This document shows positions 12,294 through 26,433 of a stretch of DNA of 64,000 bases, one piece after another. The position numbers were made by a program, and so were the translations under genes. This DNA is from Excoecaria cochinchinensis (Eukaryota > Streptophyta > Magnoliopsida > Malpighiales > Euphorbiaceae): assembly GCA_947683425.1 (NCBI GenBank), contig CANTUQ010000004.1:7664001-7728000 (forward strand), given 5' to 3'. The first letter of the stretch is position 1, and each line of letters begins with the position of its first letter. The notes under the pieces were generated by a model. The model worked only from the letters and a program-made list of their open reading frames with translations. It had not been told where the DNA came from and made no database searches.

Positions 12294-13949
12294 AAATAAC
12301 GTTCACATAATTTTGGAGCTTGCAACCATGTTTGACATACATTTGGAAACAACATGAATAAGCTTTCATCTCTTAATACATTATTCTAACTATGCAAATT
12401 CTCAAACAATATCATTGTCCATAAAACTCTAACAACTATATACATTTGGAAAATCTTAAAGTTGCAAAACACAAGAATATTTGCACTCAAGAAATTGAAA
12501 ATCTTAACACATGTATAGATTATTTCATTCAAAACATTTCTTAAGATAATTCTCACTCAAACACTATATTCTCAAATCACTCAATGTGTTTATGGTTAGT
12601 GTTTCACTCTTTCCTTAAATATGCCATTGCATACCATAATCTTATAATTAGTAAAAATCTCCACTACTATTATAAGGTAATGCACAAAATCAAAGGGTCT
12701 TATAAAGGGTTATAACTTGGCTTAGGTAAAGGTAAGATAGTTTTGGTTAAGTAGCTCATTTATGTGGAAAAAGTAAAACAATTGTCCAAAACACATAAGA
12801 CTTACAAGAAAATACAACTTATGCCTAACTTTAACTTCAAATCCCCTTTCCATGACCACTTATTCCACCAATTTTTTTTTTTTTTTACATATCAAGCATT
12901 GGGTGCATTTTATGCTCCATCCCACTTGTTATTTTTTTCTCTTCTTTTTTTTTATTGTTGTTTTGTTCGTTTATTTATTTGTCAAGCAATTCTAGTGGAT
13001 TTTAAAGATCAAGGGACTTTAGCTAAGATTAGACTTACAACTTACGAAGAATTACAACTTACGAAAAATTTAGTCTTATATGCCAAGGCACTGCTTCATT
13101 TCCCATATCAAGGTTCCAAAAGAAAAGTTTAAGGCTAAAAATATAGGTTAGAAATGTAGGTGCATTACACAAAAAGTCTTAAAAAGCTCAAAATGGCTAC
13201 CTAACGCCCAAAAGGCGAGTAATTTAGGCAAGCTAAAATAGGTTATTCTAAGTGCCCTTATCACTTTTAATGCATATTTCATACTAAATGTAATCTCGAA
13301 ATTTACAAAAAATAAGTTTTAGATGATATGGCATATCAAGGCTCTCATACAAAGAAAAATTTGAATGTAAAAGGCTTCAAAAGCTCACTTTGGCTATAGG
13401 TCAAACTACCCTAAGCAATGATTTCCCAAAATAATCGTATTTACATGTGAAAAGATAAACAACTTAAAAAGAACCTACACTAAAGTGCTTTGCTAAGTCA
13501 TGATCCTCACTATGCACATTAAATTATCAACATAAAATAAACCATGATATTCCTTAAGAATTTGGCTAACTTGACCAATTAGTAAAAACTCAAGCCATAA
13601 CATGTATATGTTTCCAAATATGCATCGAATACAAAAGCTCGAAAATTATGCAAACTCACAAAATAACCTAAACATATAAACCTACAACACAAATTCACTA
13701 ATAATATGTACATGCAAAAACAATACCTAATACTAACATCTCATGCATATCCACAAGCTACACTAAACACACAAATAAGTAACACAACATAACATGTCTT
13801 CCATCACACTTAAAAGACACAATGTCCTCATTATGTAAGAAAAACAAGCACAAACTAAAGCGAAATAGAAAAACAAAATAATCAAAACACAAAACACAAA
13901 ATAAACATAAAAAGTAAAAAGTAAAAAACATAAGGAGAAAACTAATCTC
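12294..13949. other. Element B 3' noncoding region
   Basis: AT-rich sequence between the env-like frame and the polypurine tract of B. I see only short chance open frames here and no conserved domain. Confidence 0.6.
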
Positions 13950-15174
13950 AAACAGTTCCACTGGGGGAACTTGATGGAGAAGGTGAAAATTCCACATTTT
14001 GCTTTCAGAAGAAGGACAACAACTTGTGACTGAGGCTCTTTTGGTTCTTATTCATCTCATGCATGGAAGCCTCCAGGAAATCCATCCTTACAACAATGCT
14101 TTGGTTGGCTGCCTCCATACCATCCAAAAAAGTGAGCACCTGCTACCACCCAACTGAACTGCCTCCCTCATCAGCTCCAGCACCCAAAGTTGACTCCTCC
14201 TCATCCGAATCATGGTCAAAGTCCTCTTCATACGCAGCTGCTATGGAGGTTGAAGGCCCTTTGCCCTTGTCCACACGTGTGCCTTTAACCTGCACATCAC
14301 GATCAACAAATTTGGGAGGCTACCCGCCTCTTGTTAAGAGATTAGAATTTTGCAAATACACTATATCAAACATGGCAACGTGCACATACTCATCCATCAC
14401 AAAGCTATTTTAGTCCCCTAAACATCCCAACATAATTCCTGTCACCATATAACCCATTCCTACAGTTTTACTCCTAGCAATTGAGGCATGATATAAACCA
14501 TCAAAAATAAAATCAATTGAACAAGGAGTTTTTTTGGATTTCAAAAGATTTAAAATAAATAAATCTTTAGCTTGCACTTTATTACTCTCCACATGTCCAA
14601 ACAAAGCATGGCATAAAAATTTCTGAAAGAGCATCAAAACATCATCTTTAAATTGCCTATTAAATGAATTTTTGTTATTAAACACATCCAAGCCAGTCAA
14701 GTTCTTCCAAACTGCAGTTGGGTTAAAGGTCTGAGGCACAAACCTTTTTCCATTAAGAGGGAAACCAAACCAATTATGCATTTCATCAAAACCAAATATG
14801 TATTCCTGACCCTGATGTCTAAATTTCATTTTATCTTTATGCTTATCAATGTATTCAAGAGTCCCAAAAAATTCGACAGCCCAGTCACTTCTAACAGGTA
14901 GATTCATGTGCACAAACTCACCCCATCTCATGCATTTCAAATATTTCTCAAATTTATGTGTAAGGCCTAAATCTTTTAGCAATGAAAAATCGACATGCCA
15001 CATACCAACATATGTTTTCTTAGAAAAATATTGCAATTTCTCACCTTCTTCTTTAGAGTAAATAGGAAAGGGGCATTCAAACCGATTTTGCAGACAAATG
15101 GCATCGTGGCTCTGAGAACTGGAACCTCCCTCACCCTTCTTCTCCTTATGGGCTACAGTCTTTGTACGCACCAT
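13950..15174 (-). pseudogene. Athila ORF1/env-like protein (near-intact N part, broken C part)
   Basis: A 254-codon frame starts at the ATG at 15174 (MVRTKTVAHKEKKGEGG) and runs to a stop at 14410. It lies downstream of integrase on the same strand, where Athila elements carry an extra frame of the ATHILA ORF-1 / putative plant transposon protein type. Residues about 55-150 hold a compact region with MWHVDFSLLKDLG and an EYIFGFDEMHNWFGFPL stretch, matching the conserved block of that family. After the stop the reading continues to about 13950 with an acidic stretch (EEDFDHDSDEEES) and a helical tail, broken by two or three stops. Its role is not established; I see no clear signal peptide or fusion peptide here. 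Confidence 0.72.
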
Positions 15175-15971
15175 TTTGAAGATCTTTTGAGAACTGGATG
15201 AACTTTCAAAGCAAACTCAAGATAAAATATCAAAAACAAAGTACAAAAACCAGAAAAATCAAGAAGGAAGCAAAGAAAAATCAAAGATAAAGAAGAAATT
15301 TGGGAGAAAACGAAAGAGAAATATGAAGAAAACTAAAAAATTGAAGTAAAAATGGGAAGTTAGGGCGTAAAAGATATTTATCGCAATGGATAAAGTGGGG
15401 TTCCAATGGTAAAACTTTCAAAAAAAATTGAAACTCCGCAGCTTGTCGCGCTCGCCACAGAAACAACAGTAAATCAAAAGCCCTCTTCTGTCGCGCTCGT
15501 GATAACTATCGCGCTCGCGACAGAAGCCAAAGCCTTGCCTTCCAAAGCGCTGACGAGAGCATTGGCATTCGCGACACCCACAAACTTTCTCCCTCTATTG
15601 TGCTCGCTAAGGAAGGGAAAAACTAAACAAAATTTTTCTTTTTAAAAAGACACTCAATATTTGAACTATACTACTAAACTTGCTCACTAATTGTACTTTT
15701 AAAATAGAAATACACTATGTTAATAACATTAAATCCAAAATACTAAAATGAAATCTAAGTAACAATGCACAAAAATAACTTAAAAAGACATTAAATAAAA
15801 AAAATCGAGATAAAAAATTGTATACAAAACCTTCAACCCAAATGTAAAGAGATACATTAGACCTCTCTACCTTCAAAATTACTTTCCAAATACACTTTAC
15901 ATCGTTGACCATTAGCTTTAAACACTTCCCCTTTTTTCATTTTTAAGCTCTAAATAGCCATGGTCAAATGC
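15175..15971. other. Element B spacer between integrase and ORF1-like frame
   Basis: No conserved frame is visible. It holds four or more copies of the GC-rich TCGCG..CGCGA palindrome between 15440 and 15610 in otherwise AT-rich DNA. Confidence 0.6.
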
Positions 15972-17409
15972 TTATGTTACCTCAAAAGGTCCACTCCATC
16001 TAGACCTTAATTTTCCAGGAAACAATTTCAATCTAGAATTAAATAAAAGAACTTTGTCTCCTACCTTGAAGCTTTTGTACTTAATGTGAGCATCATGCCA
16101 TTTCTTTGATCTTTCCTTGTAAATTCTTGCATTTTTATAAGACATGAGACGTAATTCATCTAGCTCATTCAATTGTAAACATCTTTTCACACTAGCATCT
16201 TTAATGTAATAATTCAATGCCCTAATGGCCCAATAAGCTCTATACTCTAACACAACAGGAAAATGACATGCTTTACCGTACACTAACCTATATGGTGACA
16301 TCCCAATAGGTGTTTTGAATGCAGTGCGATATACCCAAAGTGCATCATCTAATTTATGTGCCCGATCTTTCCTAGAGCTAGAAACTGTTTTTTCAAGTAT
16401 CCATTTAAGCTCTCAATTTGAAACCTCTACTTGACCACTAGTTTGTGGGTGATAAGGAGTAGCTACTATATGATGCACATCATATTTATGCAATAGTGAA
16501 GCAAAAGATCGATTAATGAAATGTGTACCTCCATCACTTATTATGGCTCTTGGCACACCAAACCTTGAAAAGAGCTTTTTTAAAAACTTTATCACCACCT
16601 TTGAATCATTGGTTGGCATGGCTTTGGCTTCAACCCATTTTGAGACATATTCCACCCCAACCAATATATAACTTTGACCAAAAGATGTAGGAAAAGGTCC
16701 CATGAAGTCTATTCCCCACACATCAAATATTTCAACCTCTAAAATACTATTCAAAGGCATCTCATCTCTTTTTCCTATATTGCCAACCCTTTGACACCTA
16801 TCACAATGAGCTACAAAATTCCAAGTATCGTTAAATAATGTAGGCTAATAAAAACCACACTCAAGCACACGAGATGCATTTTTCGTACTACCATTATGAC
16901 CTGAATACAAAGATGAATGGCAATGTTGCAAGATGTTCACATACTCATCCTCACTAACACATCTATGAATCACACTATCACCCCCTATCTTAAACAAATA
17001 AGGCTCCTCCCAAAGGTAATTCTTTACATCACTAAAGAACTTTTTCCTTTGTTGCCATGTCAAACCATGAGGTACAATTCCTGCAGTAAGATAATTATCA
17101 AAATCTGCATACCATTGCACATGAACTTGTTCAATAGACATTAAAGACTCATCCGAAAAGGATTCATTTATTTCATTGCTATCCCCTAAAGGTCCTTCAT
17201 CATTTTCTAATCTTGACAAGTGATTAGCCACTAAATTTTCAGAACTTTTTTTATCTCTAATCTCAATGTCAAATTCTTGTAACAAAAGAACCCAACGTAT
17301 GAGACGAGGCTTAGCATCTTTCTTAGCAAACAAGTATCTAAGGGCAGCATGATCCGTATAAATTATAACTTTAGATCCCTACAAGTAAGACATAAACTTA
17401 TCACATGTA
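15972..17409 (-). pseudogene. Element B pol, C-terminal part: RNase H end and integrase (broken)
   Basis: From the right, the frame opens inside RNase H (KDAKPRLIRWVLLLQEFD, then ENLVANHLSRLE). It passes through a linker to the integrase zinc-binding region (H..H near HCHSSLYSGH, C..C in CDRCQ), then the catalytic core with GIDFMG, SDGGTHF and SGQVEVSN that supply the D, D and E residues, and a C-terminal KVGDKVLLFNSR...RSRWSGPF block. Two in-frame stops are visible: one after LECGFY (TGG to TAG) and one after VEVSN (CGA to TGA). Both are transition changes of the kind 5-methylcytosine decay gives. The RNase H start lies beyond LTR C, at 42866-43009. Confidence 0.92.
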
Positions 17410-17414
17410 TAAAC

Positions 17415-19194
17415 TGTAACACCCTTATACCCGTAAATGGTACGGATACCGGATGTCATAACACTACACTAATACACACTACGATGCACTCGATAGTTTC
17501 TATATGAAATTCTTTTTTATTACAAACACATACATTCACACACTAAAACAAAACAATACCATATACCTTGTATCTATTTCCCATAGTCGCATACATGCCA
17601 TGCCAAACATCGATTCTTGCTGCCAATATCTTCGTCCAGTTGACACTACATCTTCGGCCACATAATAATCTACTATCTTAACCTGCGCGCATTAATATTT
17701 ACGCGCTGAGCATAAAATGCCCAGTGGTGGATACATATCCTAAATTTTCCACACTATAATACATGCATGCACACACTGATTCTTTTAACTCTATTTAAAT
17801 TATAAGAGTATTAATTTCTGTGACTTTTGAATGATTACTATTCACCTTCACTGTGTTCGTTATCTTATTTTTCTCACTATTACTGTACTCTTAATATCCA
17901 TTTTATACACTGTTATCAATTATCGCTATTACTTTCACTAGCACTGTCACTTTCACTATCACTATCACTGTCACTTTTACTATTAACTCTTACGATATTT
18001 AATTATTACATTATTAATTTTAGTCACTTATCAATCTATCTCTTGTAGTTGCTTATTAAATAGTCATTGTTTCAATATTTGTAAGACTGGTTTACTATTA
18101 TGACTTGCTTTACTATTTTCGTTAACATTTCCTTTACTTTCTTGCATTACACTAATTCTTCACATTCAGACTTTCCACTGCATCTAATTTTTCATTAAGT
18201 TAATTATTTATGAATTGTTTTGTCACTGAATGAATACACTACAATCCAGTCACTAGGTTACTTGAATGCTGATTATTCGATCACTATTTTCTTATTTATT
18301 TCTTAATCAATCTTGTTTCTATATTTATTGACATGGTCTTCATACTTACAGTCTCATTATTAATGCATATCTTCTATTCTATTCGCTTATATAAATACCA
18401 TTATAATGGGTCTATAAATTCTTTCCATTTTATCACTTTCTTATTACTCACAATAAAACCTATCATTTTAAAATTTTCATTTATTATTTCCCAATATTCT
18501 TAATTAAATTCTTTCTATATTATTATTTAGTAACACACATGTTACCAATTAATTCTTTATAACTTTATTAACTAATCTTGCACTATAATTTAATTCACTA
18601 TGGTCCCTTAATTATCTCTCCATAATTAATTTCTAATCTATTCTTCGAACATTTCACTTAATTTATACTGTCATTATGCTCATTGTCAAATTCATTAATT
18701 TCTATCGTACTTGTATTACTATTATTATCACTATTTACATTACTAGTCTATTTATATTTATTTCCATATCATCCCCTTATTGACTTATATATATTTAAAT
18801 CAGTATTCTCTTCACTTCACTATTAGTTAATTTCAATTAAATTTCCTCTTAATTATTTATTCACAATATCGCTATCTTACTTCTTTATCTTTCATTGCCA
18901 CTTATTCATAAGTTCATCATTATTCCAAACATCATCAAATTACTTATTCCTTCACACTCACTATAGGTGTACAAAACAATTATAAATATTATTTATTTAA
19001 TATTTATTCATGCAATAATTTTTCCATGCTTTACAAAATCATTCATTCATCAATTATCAATTATAAATATTTATTATTCATATCATCTACTAATTTGCAC
19101 TTTAATCTACTAACTAACCTTAACATAATAATTCTATACAAATGCCACTACTTAATTACATTACTGTATTTATTCACTATTTTGCCACCCATTT
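17415..19194 (-). repeat. LTR C, 3' segment
   Basis: It carries the hairpin module in its GCGCG..CGCGC form at 17690-17735. Around 17930-17990 there is a run of short TCACTN-type tandem units. The rest is AT-rich, with no gene visible. Confidence 0.8.
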
Positions 19195-21703
19195 TGTCAC
19201 ACCCCATAAGTGGCTTAATTGGAATTAGCAATTTTAATTGGACAATTAAGAGCAAGTGGGTAATTTGCATGAGGAAAAGAGGATTTTATTGCAAAGTTTT
19301 AATAAGGAATTAATTACAGATTTTTAGTTTAGTGAGTAAAGAGTAATTTGACAAGGGCTTATTGGTAATAGATGGAGCAGATTGTAAAAGAGTATTTAGT
19401 GGATTTGTGAACCCGTGCATGTGTGCCAAGTGGAGAGTGAGTGTGTGCATGTGGGTGAGAGAAAAGAGAGGTCTGAATGTTTTTAGTTCCTGGAAACTAA
19501 AGACGTGAGGTTTTCTCTCTTTTGCTCTCTCTCACGTTAGCCATCCCTTCCCTCTCCATTTTCTGTTCTTTTTCTCATTTGCATGTGTGTTCTTACATTG
19601 AGGAGCTAGGGTTTGGGTTTGGTAGAAGCTTCAGAAGGTAAGTGGCTGTCAGTTTTTGTATGGTTCTTCATCTTCTCCATCTTAAGGAATGTTCATTCTG
19701 TTTCTTTGGATTGATATTGGGTTTTATTTGTCGGTTCATGAAATCTGCTGAAGAGAAGAAGAAGGATAAAGGAAAAGATAAAGTAGTGGAGTGAAGGGTA
19801 CAGTGGACGTTTTGAACTTCATTTACAGGTTTGGGAGTGTCTGTTCTTCCTCATGTTTGGATCCTGTTTGCTGTACTGATATGAACATTGTTTCTGTGTG
19901 TTTAAATATCAAAATGCATGAGAAGTGTAATGTGTATATATGATTTCTGTAGAAAAGAATAACTTTGTGTATGTTAATGGGATGAATATGCATGAGTTTG
20001 AATGTGGATTCCTGGGAAGTTAATGTTCTGGCATTGCTTCTGTTTTGATTGTAAAATGGTATAATTTTGATTAAAATTGCTGTAAATGTGCTCTGAAGAC
20101 TTGAAGGTACGTGTTAGCATGACTTTTGCATGAAAAATTGTTTTTAGACAAATGGGGTTTGGAGTTTTGATGTACTCTGTTTTTACGTTTTCTGGGTTTT
20201 TACGTGTTCTGGAAATTTTGAGAAGGAGGAGCAAGTAGTGAGAGGAATATCACGAGACGTGATGGAGCATCACGCCGTGACCTCCCTCCTTGGGAAGTCA
20301 CGCGACGTGATGGAGCATCACGCCTCGTGACCTCTCCTCTTCCCTGCGTGTCACGAGACAAGATCTCGTGACCTCCCCCTCTCCTCTCTGGCGTCACGAG
20401 GCGTGACGGATGGTCACGACTCGTGACTGCCCCGTTCTTCATGGCGCTCGCGAGAAATCAGCGTCACGAGTTACCACTACCTGGGTAACTCGTGACCAGT
20501 CTTCTTCCAGCTGCCTTGTTTTCTAAAAACCAAGTTTTAAGTTCTGGTTTAAAGGGTTTTTCTGTACATATCAAACGTTTGGGTTTTAAAGATTTGATTT
20601 GTATTTTTAATAATTGTTTAATTATGAGATTTGTGGTCATAATTAGTATTAATGTACATGATTTACATGTTTATAATTTACATGAGTATGGATTATTTTT
20701 AATGTGAGTTATAGGTCCTTTTAACTTCTGTATTTAATATTTATATTTACATGTTTCAAAATGTGATCAGTATACATGAATACATGGATGATAGATTAGT
20801 ATTAATTTCAATTCTCATATTGATATTGGTGCTTGAATTGATGGTTTGTGTTTTAAGCCTGAATAAGTCATAGTAGTGGATAAGTAAGCGCTTACTTAGG
20901 TCAGAGTGTGTGTGCAGCTGCTATATGATAAAACGTTATATGTGGGTCCGTTTGGATCCTTGTTTCGATCCTGTATGGGTCTATATGGATATAATACGAG
21001 ACTTCGGTCTCTATATGAAAAGTACATGTTTGAGACTCATGTCTCTATATGCTTGGGATACTGTGTTCTATCAGTATCCATTTGACCGTATCCACTTCTA
21101 GAGAGTATTTTAGACTAATCAGGCTACATGTTAATATGTGTTGAATATGATGAGATGTTTATTGGCAGGTTTAAAAGTATATTGATGCACATGAATTCTT
21201 GTATGACTTTATGTTTGTACACCCCGTACATGTGTACTTAGAATGATGAGATTTTAATAGTTAATTATTTACTGTTGTAAATATTGTATATATATATTGT
21301 TTGGTTGTTTTGTTCCTCCCCACTAAGCGTTATCGCTTAGCACGGGCTCTTTTCCCGTGCAGGTGGCGAGTTCGGTTTGGAGTAAGATATCTGCAGGTCG
21401 GCCACTAGAAGTCTTGTTGGATGAAGTTATTTTTGAGTCTTCCGCTGTTATATTGTACATGGCTTGTTATAGCAAAGTGAATCTTTTGTAAAGAAACAAT
21501 TATTTTTGTATAAGTATTTGCTTACGAGCCCCTTTTTGTAAAACGATATTGATACGTTATATTTTGTAGGACTTGATATTATATGATCAAAAGTTTCTCT
21601 AAATTTCTTTTGGTTTACTTACAAGTATGTACTTTGGATTCGTTTATCTGTTTGTCCGCGTGACATTCCGGTATCCTTCCAACGGGGATAACGGGGTGTT
21701 ACA
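19195..21703 (+). repeat. Solo LTR M, same family as the LTRs of O
   Basis: It starts TGTCACACCCCATAAGTGGC and ends GGGGTGTTACA, with TSD CATTT at 19190-19194 and 21704-21708; it is 2509 bp. The start matches the reverse complement of the O LTRs, and the hairpin array (20862-21118) and module (21318-21365) align with O. It has a GTCACG..CGTGAC palindrome cluster at 20237-20480. Confidence 0.95.
19638..19828 (+). promoter_or_regulatory. Candidate leader intron in LTR M
   Basis: A consensus donor (AAG then GTAAGTGG) and an acceptor (TTTACAG then GTTTGGGAG) lie 191 nt apart, downstream of a CT-rich stretch. The acceptor side is also seen in the O LTR, but the donor is not intact there. This is a weak prediction. 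Confidence 0.3.
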
Positions 21704-24700
21704 CATTTCATCAATTAATTCTTACCATTATACTTCAATTCAAATTACACTCTAAATTTTGCTTAAATTCCAATTTTACCATTTCAATTTGCTTTAATTA
21801 CACTCTTGTCACTACTTGCTCTTATTACCACTTTTTATTTATTATTATTTCTTATTAAATCATTGATCATACTTATTTAAATCCAACCATTTAAATGACA
21901 TAATTACTTATCTAATTCACATTATTCACTAATTACATTTTAATCCTTTAATGAAACTTATTATCTCTTTAATTACACTTAAATTCTTATTCTTTGCCCA
22001 TGGTCTCTGTAACACCCTTTTTACTGTACATAATAACTTAATTATCTTAAACTATTCTTAAAATCATTACGAAAATTCGGGAAATTTTTTTTTTCTATTA
22101 TATTACTATTAACCTTACTATTCACACAATCCTTCTCAAATAAGCTGCTTAAATTCTACCGAAATTTCGGCAGAGTCTCCTCTATAATATTGCCTATCCC
22201 CCTGTAAACAAAGTCTTTACACTTCTATAATCACATACATATTCATCCGTCCTACTCCAATTCAAACTCCATCACAATTTTGCCCATCCTCCAATTTAAT
22301 TCCAATCACACACTCATATAATAATTCACAATATCATCCACTCACTATTTACCTCAATTTTTACAAAATAGACATAATATCAATACATCAACTATTTACT
22401 ATGAATAAATATTTAGTGTATCTCTTGATACAATACTATCCTATTTATCAATATAGTGTACATGCCAATCAAAACGAGATCCAAAATATCAATTTCCAAA
22501 AATTTCATTCTCATCACCTGCTTGTCATGCTTACCATTCAACATTCCTCCTTTGGAACAGTGCTGATATTCACTTGATTCCTGTCTTATACCTGCGCGAG
22601 GACAAACCACGCGCTAAGCTTTACGCTTAGTGGTGACTACCAAATTTACTTATCCAAGGCATAATATAATATATACGCATACAATTGATCATACATACAT
22701 TACTATTTTTGCATTAGAATCACAAATTACTTTCTCCTTTAATATTCAACATAATAATTTATAATTAATATACCAATAGTTCTTTAATTCCAAATTAAAT
22801 ATGAATGATTTGCAAGGTAAAATCATTTTTATGCAATACATTCAATATTCCTTTAAAATACAGAATTTTCCTAAAACATTTATATTTAAGTTTCAAAATT
22901 CATAGTCGAGATCTACTAGCATTTGACAATGTGCAAAAGACGCTTATCATGCATCATTGAACAAATTCCATGGATTGTCAAACAGTCAATATGTCCATAA
23001 CATAGCAACTACTATTTCATTTCTATCTTAACAGTTATTCTAACTTTCATCTAATATAATAATACCCACTACAATATATATATATATGTACTTGCAGTAC
23101 ACATTGATGAATAATAAGTTCATATAAATACACAAAGCCACTTCATCATATCGCCACTTCATAAGATCATTTATCAATACCCTTTTAGTTAATTAAACTT
23201 TCTAGCAATATATATATATATTAAACTATAAGTTCTTCATTATTACCTTTTATTTGCCATTTTATTCGTAATTTTACTACTTTAACACTTTACTTATCAT
23301 TAAATTACTTCATATTTTCTTAATCCACATTTTCTCCATACTTACCATTTGACTTCTCAAATTATACATTTAATATGGATTACAAAATTTATTATTTAAA
23401 CCCACCAATTTACCTCGCTTCATTTATTCCTTGTTAAATTCCTTGATTCACAAATTATTTCACATTCATCAATTCGCTTTGCAATTTATTATTTTGCCCA
23501 TAGTACAATGCTGGCAGACTCTAAGCACAGGATAAACGGGATGTGAACCCCTAAGAGTTCACAATAACCTGGAGTGATCTCTGAGAGATCACTCCAGTCT
23601 TTCAAACCTGAAAGAACCCCAATGGACTACCCCCAGTCTTTCAGATACCAGTGGAGTCCTGTGTGACCACCACTGTCTTTAAATACAGTACAATACACTT
23701 CAGATCTTTAGATATTCAGATATTCCGATACAGAAGTAGGACCATCATTGGCCTACTAAAAAGTGAGTCGCCATGCTCACACCCGCGGTCTTATGTCCCT
23801 ATGGCTAGCCATTATATCCTGAACTAGACTTGACTACCAGCTCATCGAATAGGGCCACAATATTGGATGTTATTTAAATAAATCAAAACTTTGATCTTTA
23901 CATAAAATAAGATCAATATACACTTCAATTCAATTTTTCAAAAATAATCCCGGTATCATCCATCATCATTTTCTCATACAATTTCATTTATTTATCACAT
24001 TCCACTGATTTTGCTTCACAGGAAGCCATTAATCATATTTATATAATTAAAATGCATTAAATGTTATAACATATCTCAAATATGCGAGTATACATTCAGC
24101 CACCACCACCCTTTTTTTTTTCATTCTCGTTCTCCTCCATTTATTTCATCAATTTAAGTTTATCTCATAAAGAACCCATAATACATTACTGTTATATAGA
24201 TACTCAAGGTTTTTCACACATTTTATTAAACTTCTTATATTTCTTCCATTTATAAATACTGTTCTAGTTTCCCAGTTACAGACAATTTTCCAATTCTTTT
24301 CATTTAACCCAAAATTCTGTAAGTCTTAATTTAATCTCAAATCAAATAAAACCAGCAACGTATTATTCACCTACTAATTTACTAGTTCATGAAAACATTT
24401 TAGCATCTGAATATATACATACGTGTGTATATATATAGACACGCACGCACGCACACACACACACACACTAGAAGGAATTAACAGTTTATGCTTAGATGAT
24501 AGCCTTAAAATCTCAACTTATCACTAACCATGTCTTTTTCCCAATAATTATGCCTTAATTTAACGCATACATCTTAATTTAACAGAAATTCATCCGATAA
24601 AAATACACATTTATTTCTAATATAACACTATTTTAATGTTTAAACACAATATAATACATCAAAATAATCAAACAAATATCCATATTCCTTATCTCATGAA

Positions 24701-25549
24701 TTCCAACTAACCCTTCACTTCAATTGAATCTCTTTTATATTACTAAAACTAAACCAATTTCCTTCCTTTTTATGTTTTACTTTCAAGCTTTATTAGTCAC
24801 TCAAAACATATAGTTAATTTCCAAGTTTCTCAGTATGTTACATCGGCATTTAATCAAACTCTTATTCATATTAATTATGTATCTTAGTTAGCTTTTTGTA
24901 TTATTAAGATCATATTAGTCCTACTAATTAATCAACTAGCCAAGTCTATAAAAAACTTAATCTTTAGCACAATGTGTATAAACTGAAGACAAGAAAATTT
25001 ACAAGTCTAAAATTCCAATTACCTATATATCATAACTCAATTACTACCTAAATGTATAATTATAGTTTCAATCACCTTAAACCATTATCCAACCTAAATT
25101 CAAAAATTTGAACATATTAACTAATTTGGACAACAATTGCATTTAACACAACCAAACTCTTTACATCTAAAATATATATATAACTTAGCTTTTTGAACAA
25201 ACAGATTCAATGGAAGAAATAATTTATCTATTTAATTTCTCCAAATCTTTTGCTCATTATATAACTATTGTTACATTTAATTTGTAACTATAATATATGA
25301 GTTTATCTAACTTATTACTATAACAACTTATCCATTTCAAATAGCTAGTTGTCCATAATTTGTTAAATTCAATTTATTCAAACTAATTATTGAATTAACG
25401 TAGCCAATTTATCATTTAATTTAGCAAACCATAACAACACACACATTCTGTGAATATAAATTCACCTCAACAATTTAATGATGACTAAATCACTTGGGAA
25501 AAATAAATTTGGTGGTCACTAACCTATTTTCTGCATTTTTTTTTGTCTT

Positions 25550-26217
25550 TTCCCGGTCGCCGGAACTCCACCGGAGGTGCTGAGATCACCGAAAGGAAGC
25601 TCGACGCCTCTGGGTTCCTTTTCCGGTGATCACGCACCCAACCGTGGCGCCGTTTAGCCTGAATCGTCGTCGAAAGCTACGGTCCTCTTCTCCTCCGATC
25701 TGTTCATCCCCGGCGAGTGAGGAGGATCCACGGCCACCGGAAGCTTCGCCTCTCCGCCGTGAGTCCCGTCGTGGTGTTCGTGTCGCCTCTCGCCGTCAGA
25801 GCTCGCCGAAAAATGCAAGAGAAACTTCGGTTCCTCTCTCTCCGATCTGCTCATCGCCGGCAAGTGAGGAGGATCCATGGCCACCGGAAGCTTCGTCTAG
25901 CCACCAGGAATCTCACGGTACTGCTCGTGTCGTCGTCCGCCGTTAGAGCTCGCCGAAAAACACTGAAGAAGGTCACGGTTCTTCTCTCGCTTCCCTGGAA
26001 TGGCGTCGCTGCGAATTTGGAGAACCCACTACGGGGGTGGCGCTGTGGGTTGCGACGATCCGATCCCCACCTCCGTTCGCCGTCGATGGTCGCTGTCGGT
26101 GCCTCCCGCGGCTCCTTCTCCCTCTCTTCCTCTCTTTCGGTCTCCTTCCCCGATCTCCCATGTTCTGTCTTCCCCCCTCTTTCTTTGTCTATTTTATTTA
26201 ATTCCCACAATTTCTAG
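25550..26217 (-). other. GC-rich leader-like island in N 3' LTR
   Basis: In a very AT-rich LTR this stretch is GC-rich. It contains two tandem units of about 143 bp (about 25697-25845 and 25840-25990), each with CTCCGATCTG and CCACGGCCACCGGAAG or its variant. Open frames exist on both strands because of the composition. The LTR-sense frame starts MWELNKIDKERGGKTEHGR at 26210 and is cut at 25851, while the equivalent frame in the right LTR runs 168 codons. I recognise no domain. Confidence 0.55.
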
Positions 26218-26349
26218 CTAATATTTCCCTATAACAATTGGACACTCTTAGACTAATAAAATTTGTCACATGGAAAAATTATTTATCTTGTCAATTTACT
26301 CTTTATTTCTTTGTTATTATTTTCTTAATTATTTGCATGTAAACATACA

Positions 26350-26352
<3 letters not shown>

Positions 26353-26427
<75 letters not shown>
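26353..26427. repeat. (TA)n microsatellite in N 3' LTR
   Basis: About 75 bases of TA repeat, at the position matching 39472-39562 in the other LTR. Confidence 0.97.

Positions 26428-26433
<6 letters not shown>

Noticed and set aside
13758..13997. 79-codon Phe/Cys-rich frame on the minus strand
   Set aside because: It overlaps AT-rich 3' noncoding sequence of element B and looks hydrophobic only because of T-rich codons.
17827..18048. 73-codon open frame rich in Leu and Ser
   Set aside because: It comes from short TCACTN and pyrimidine-rich tandem units in LTR C and lies antisense to the LTR.
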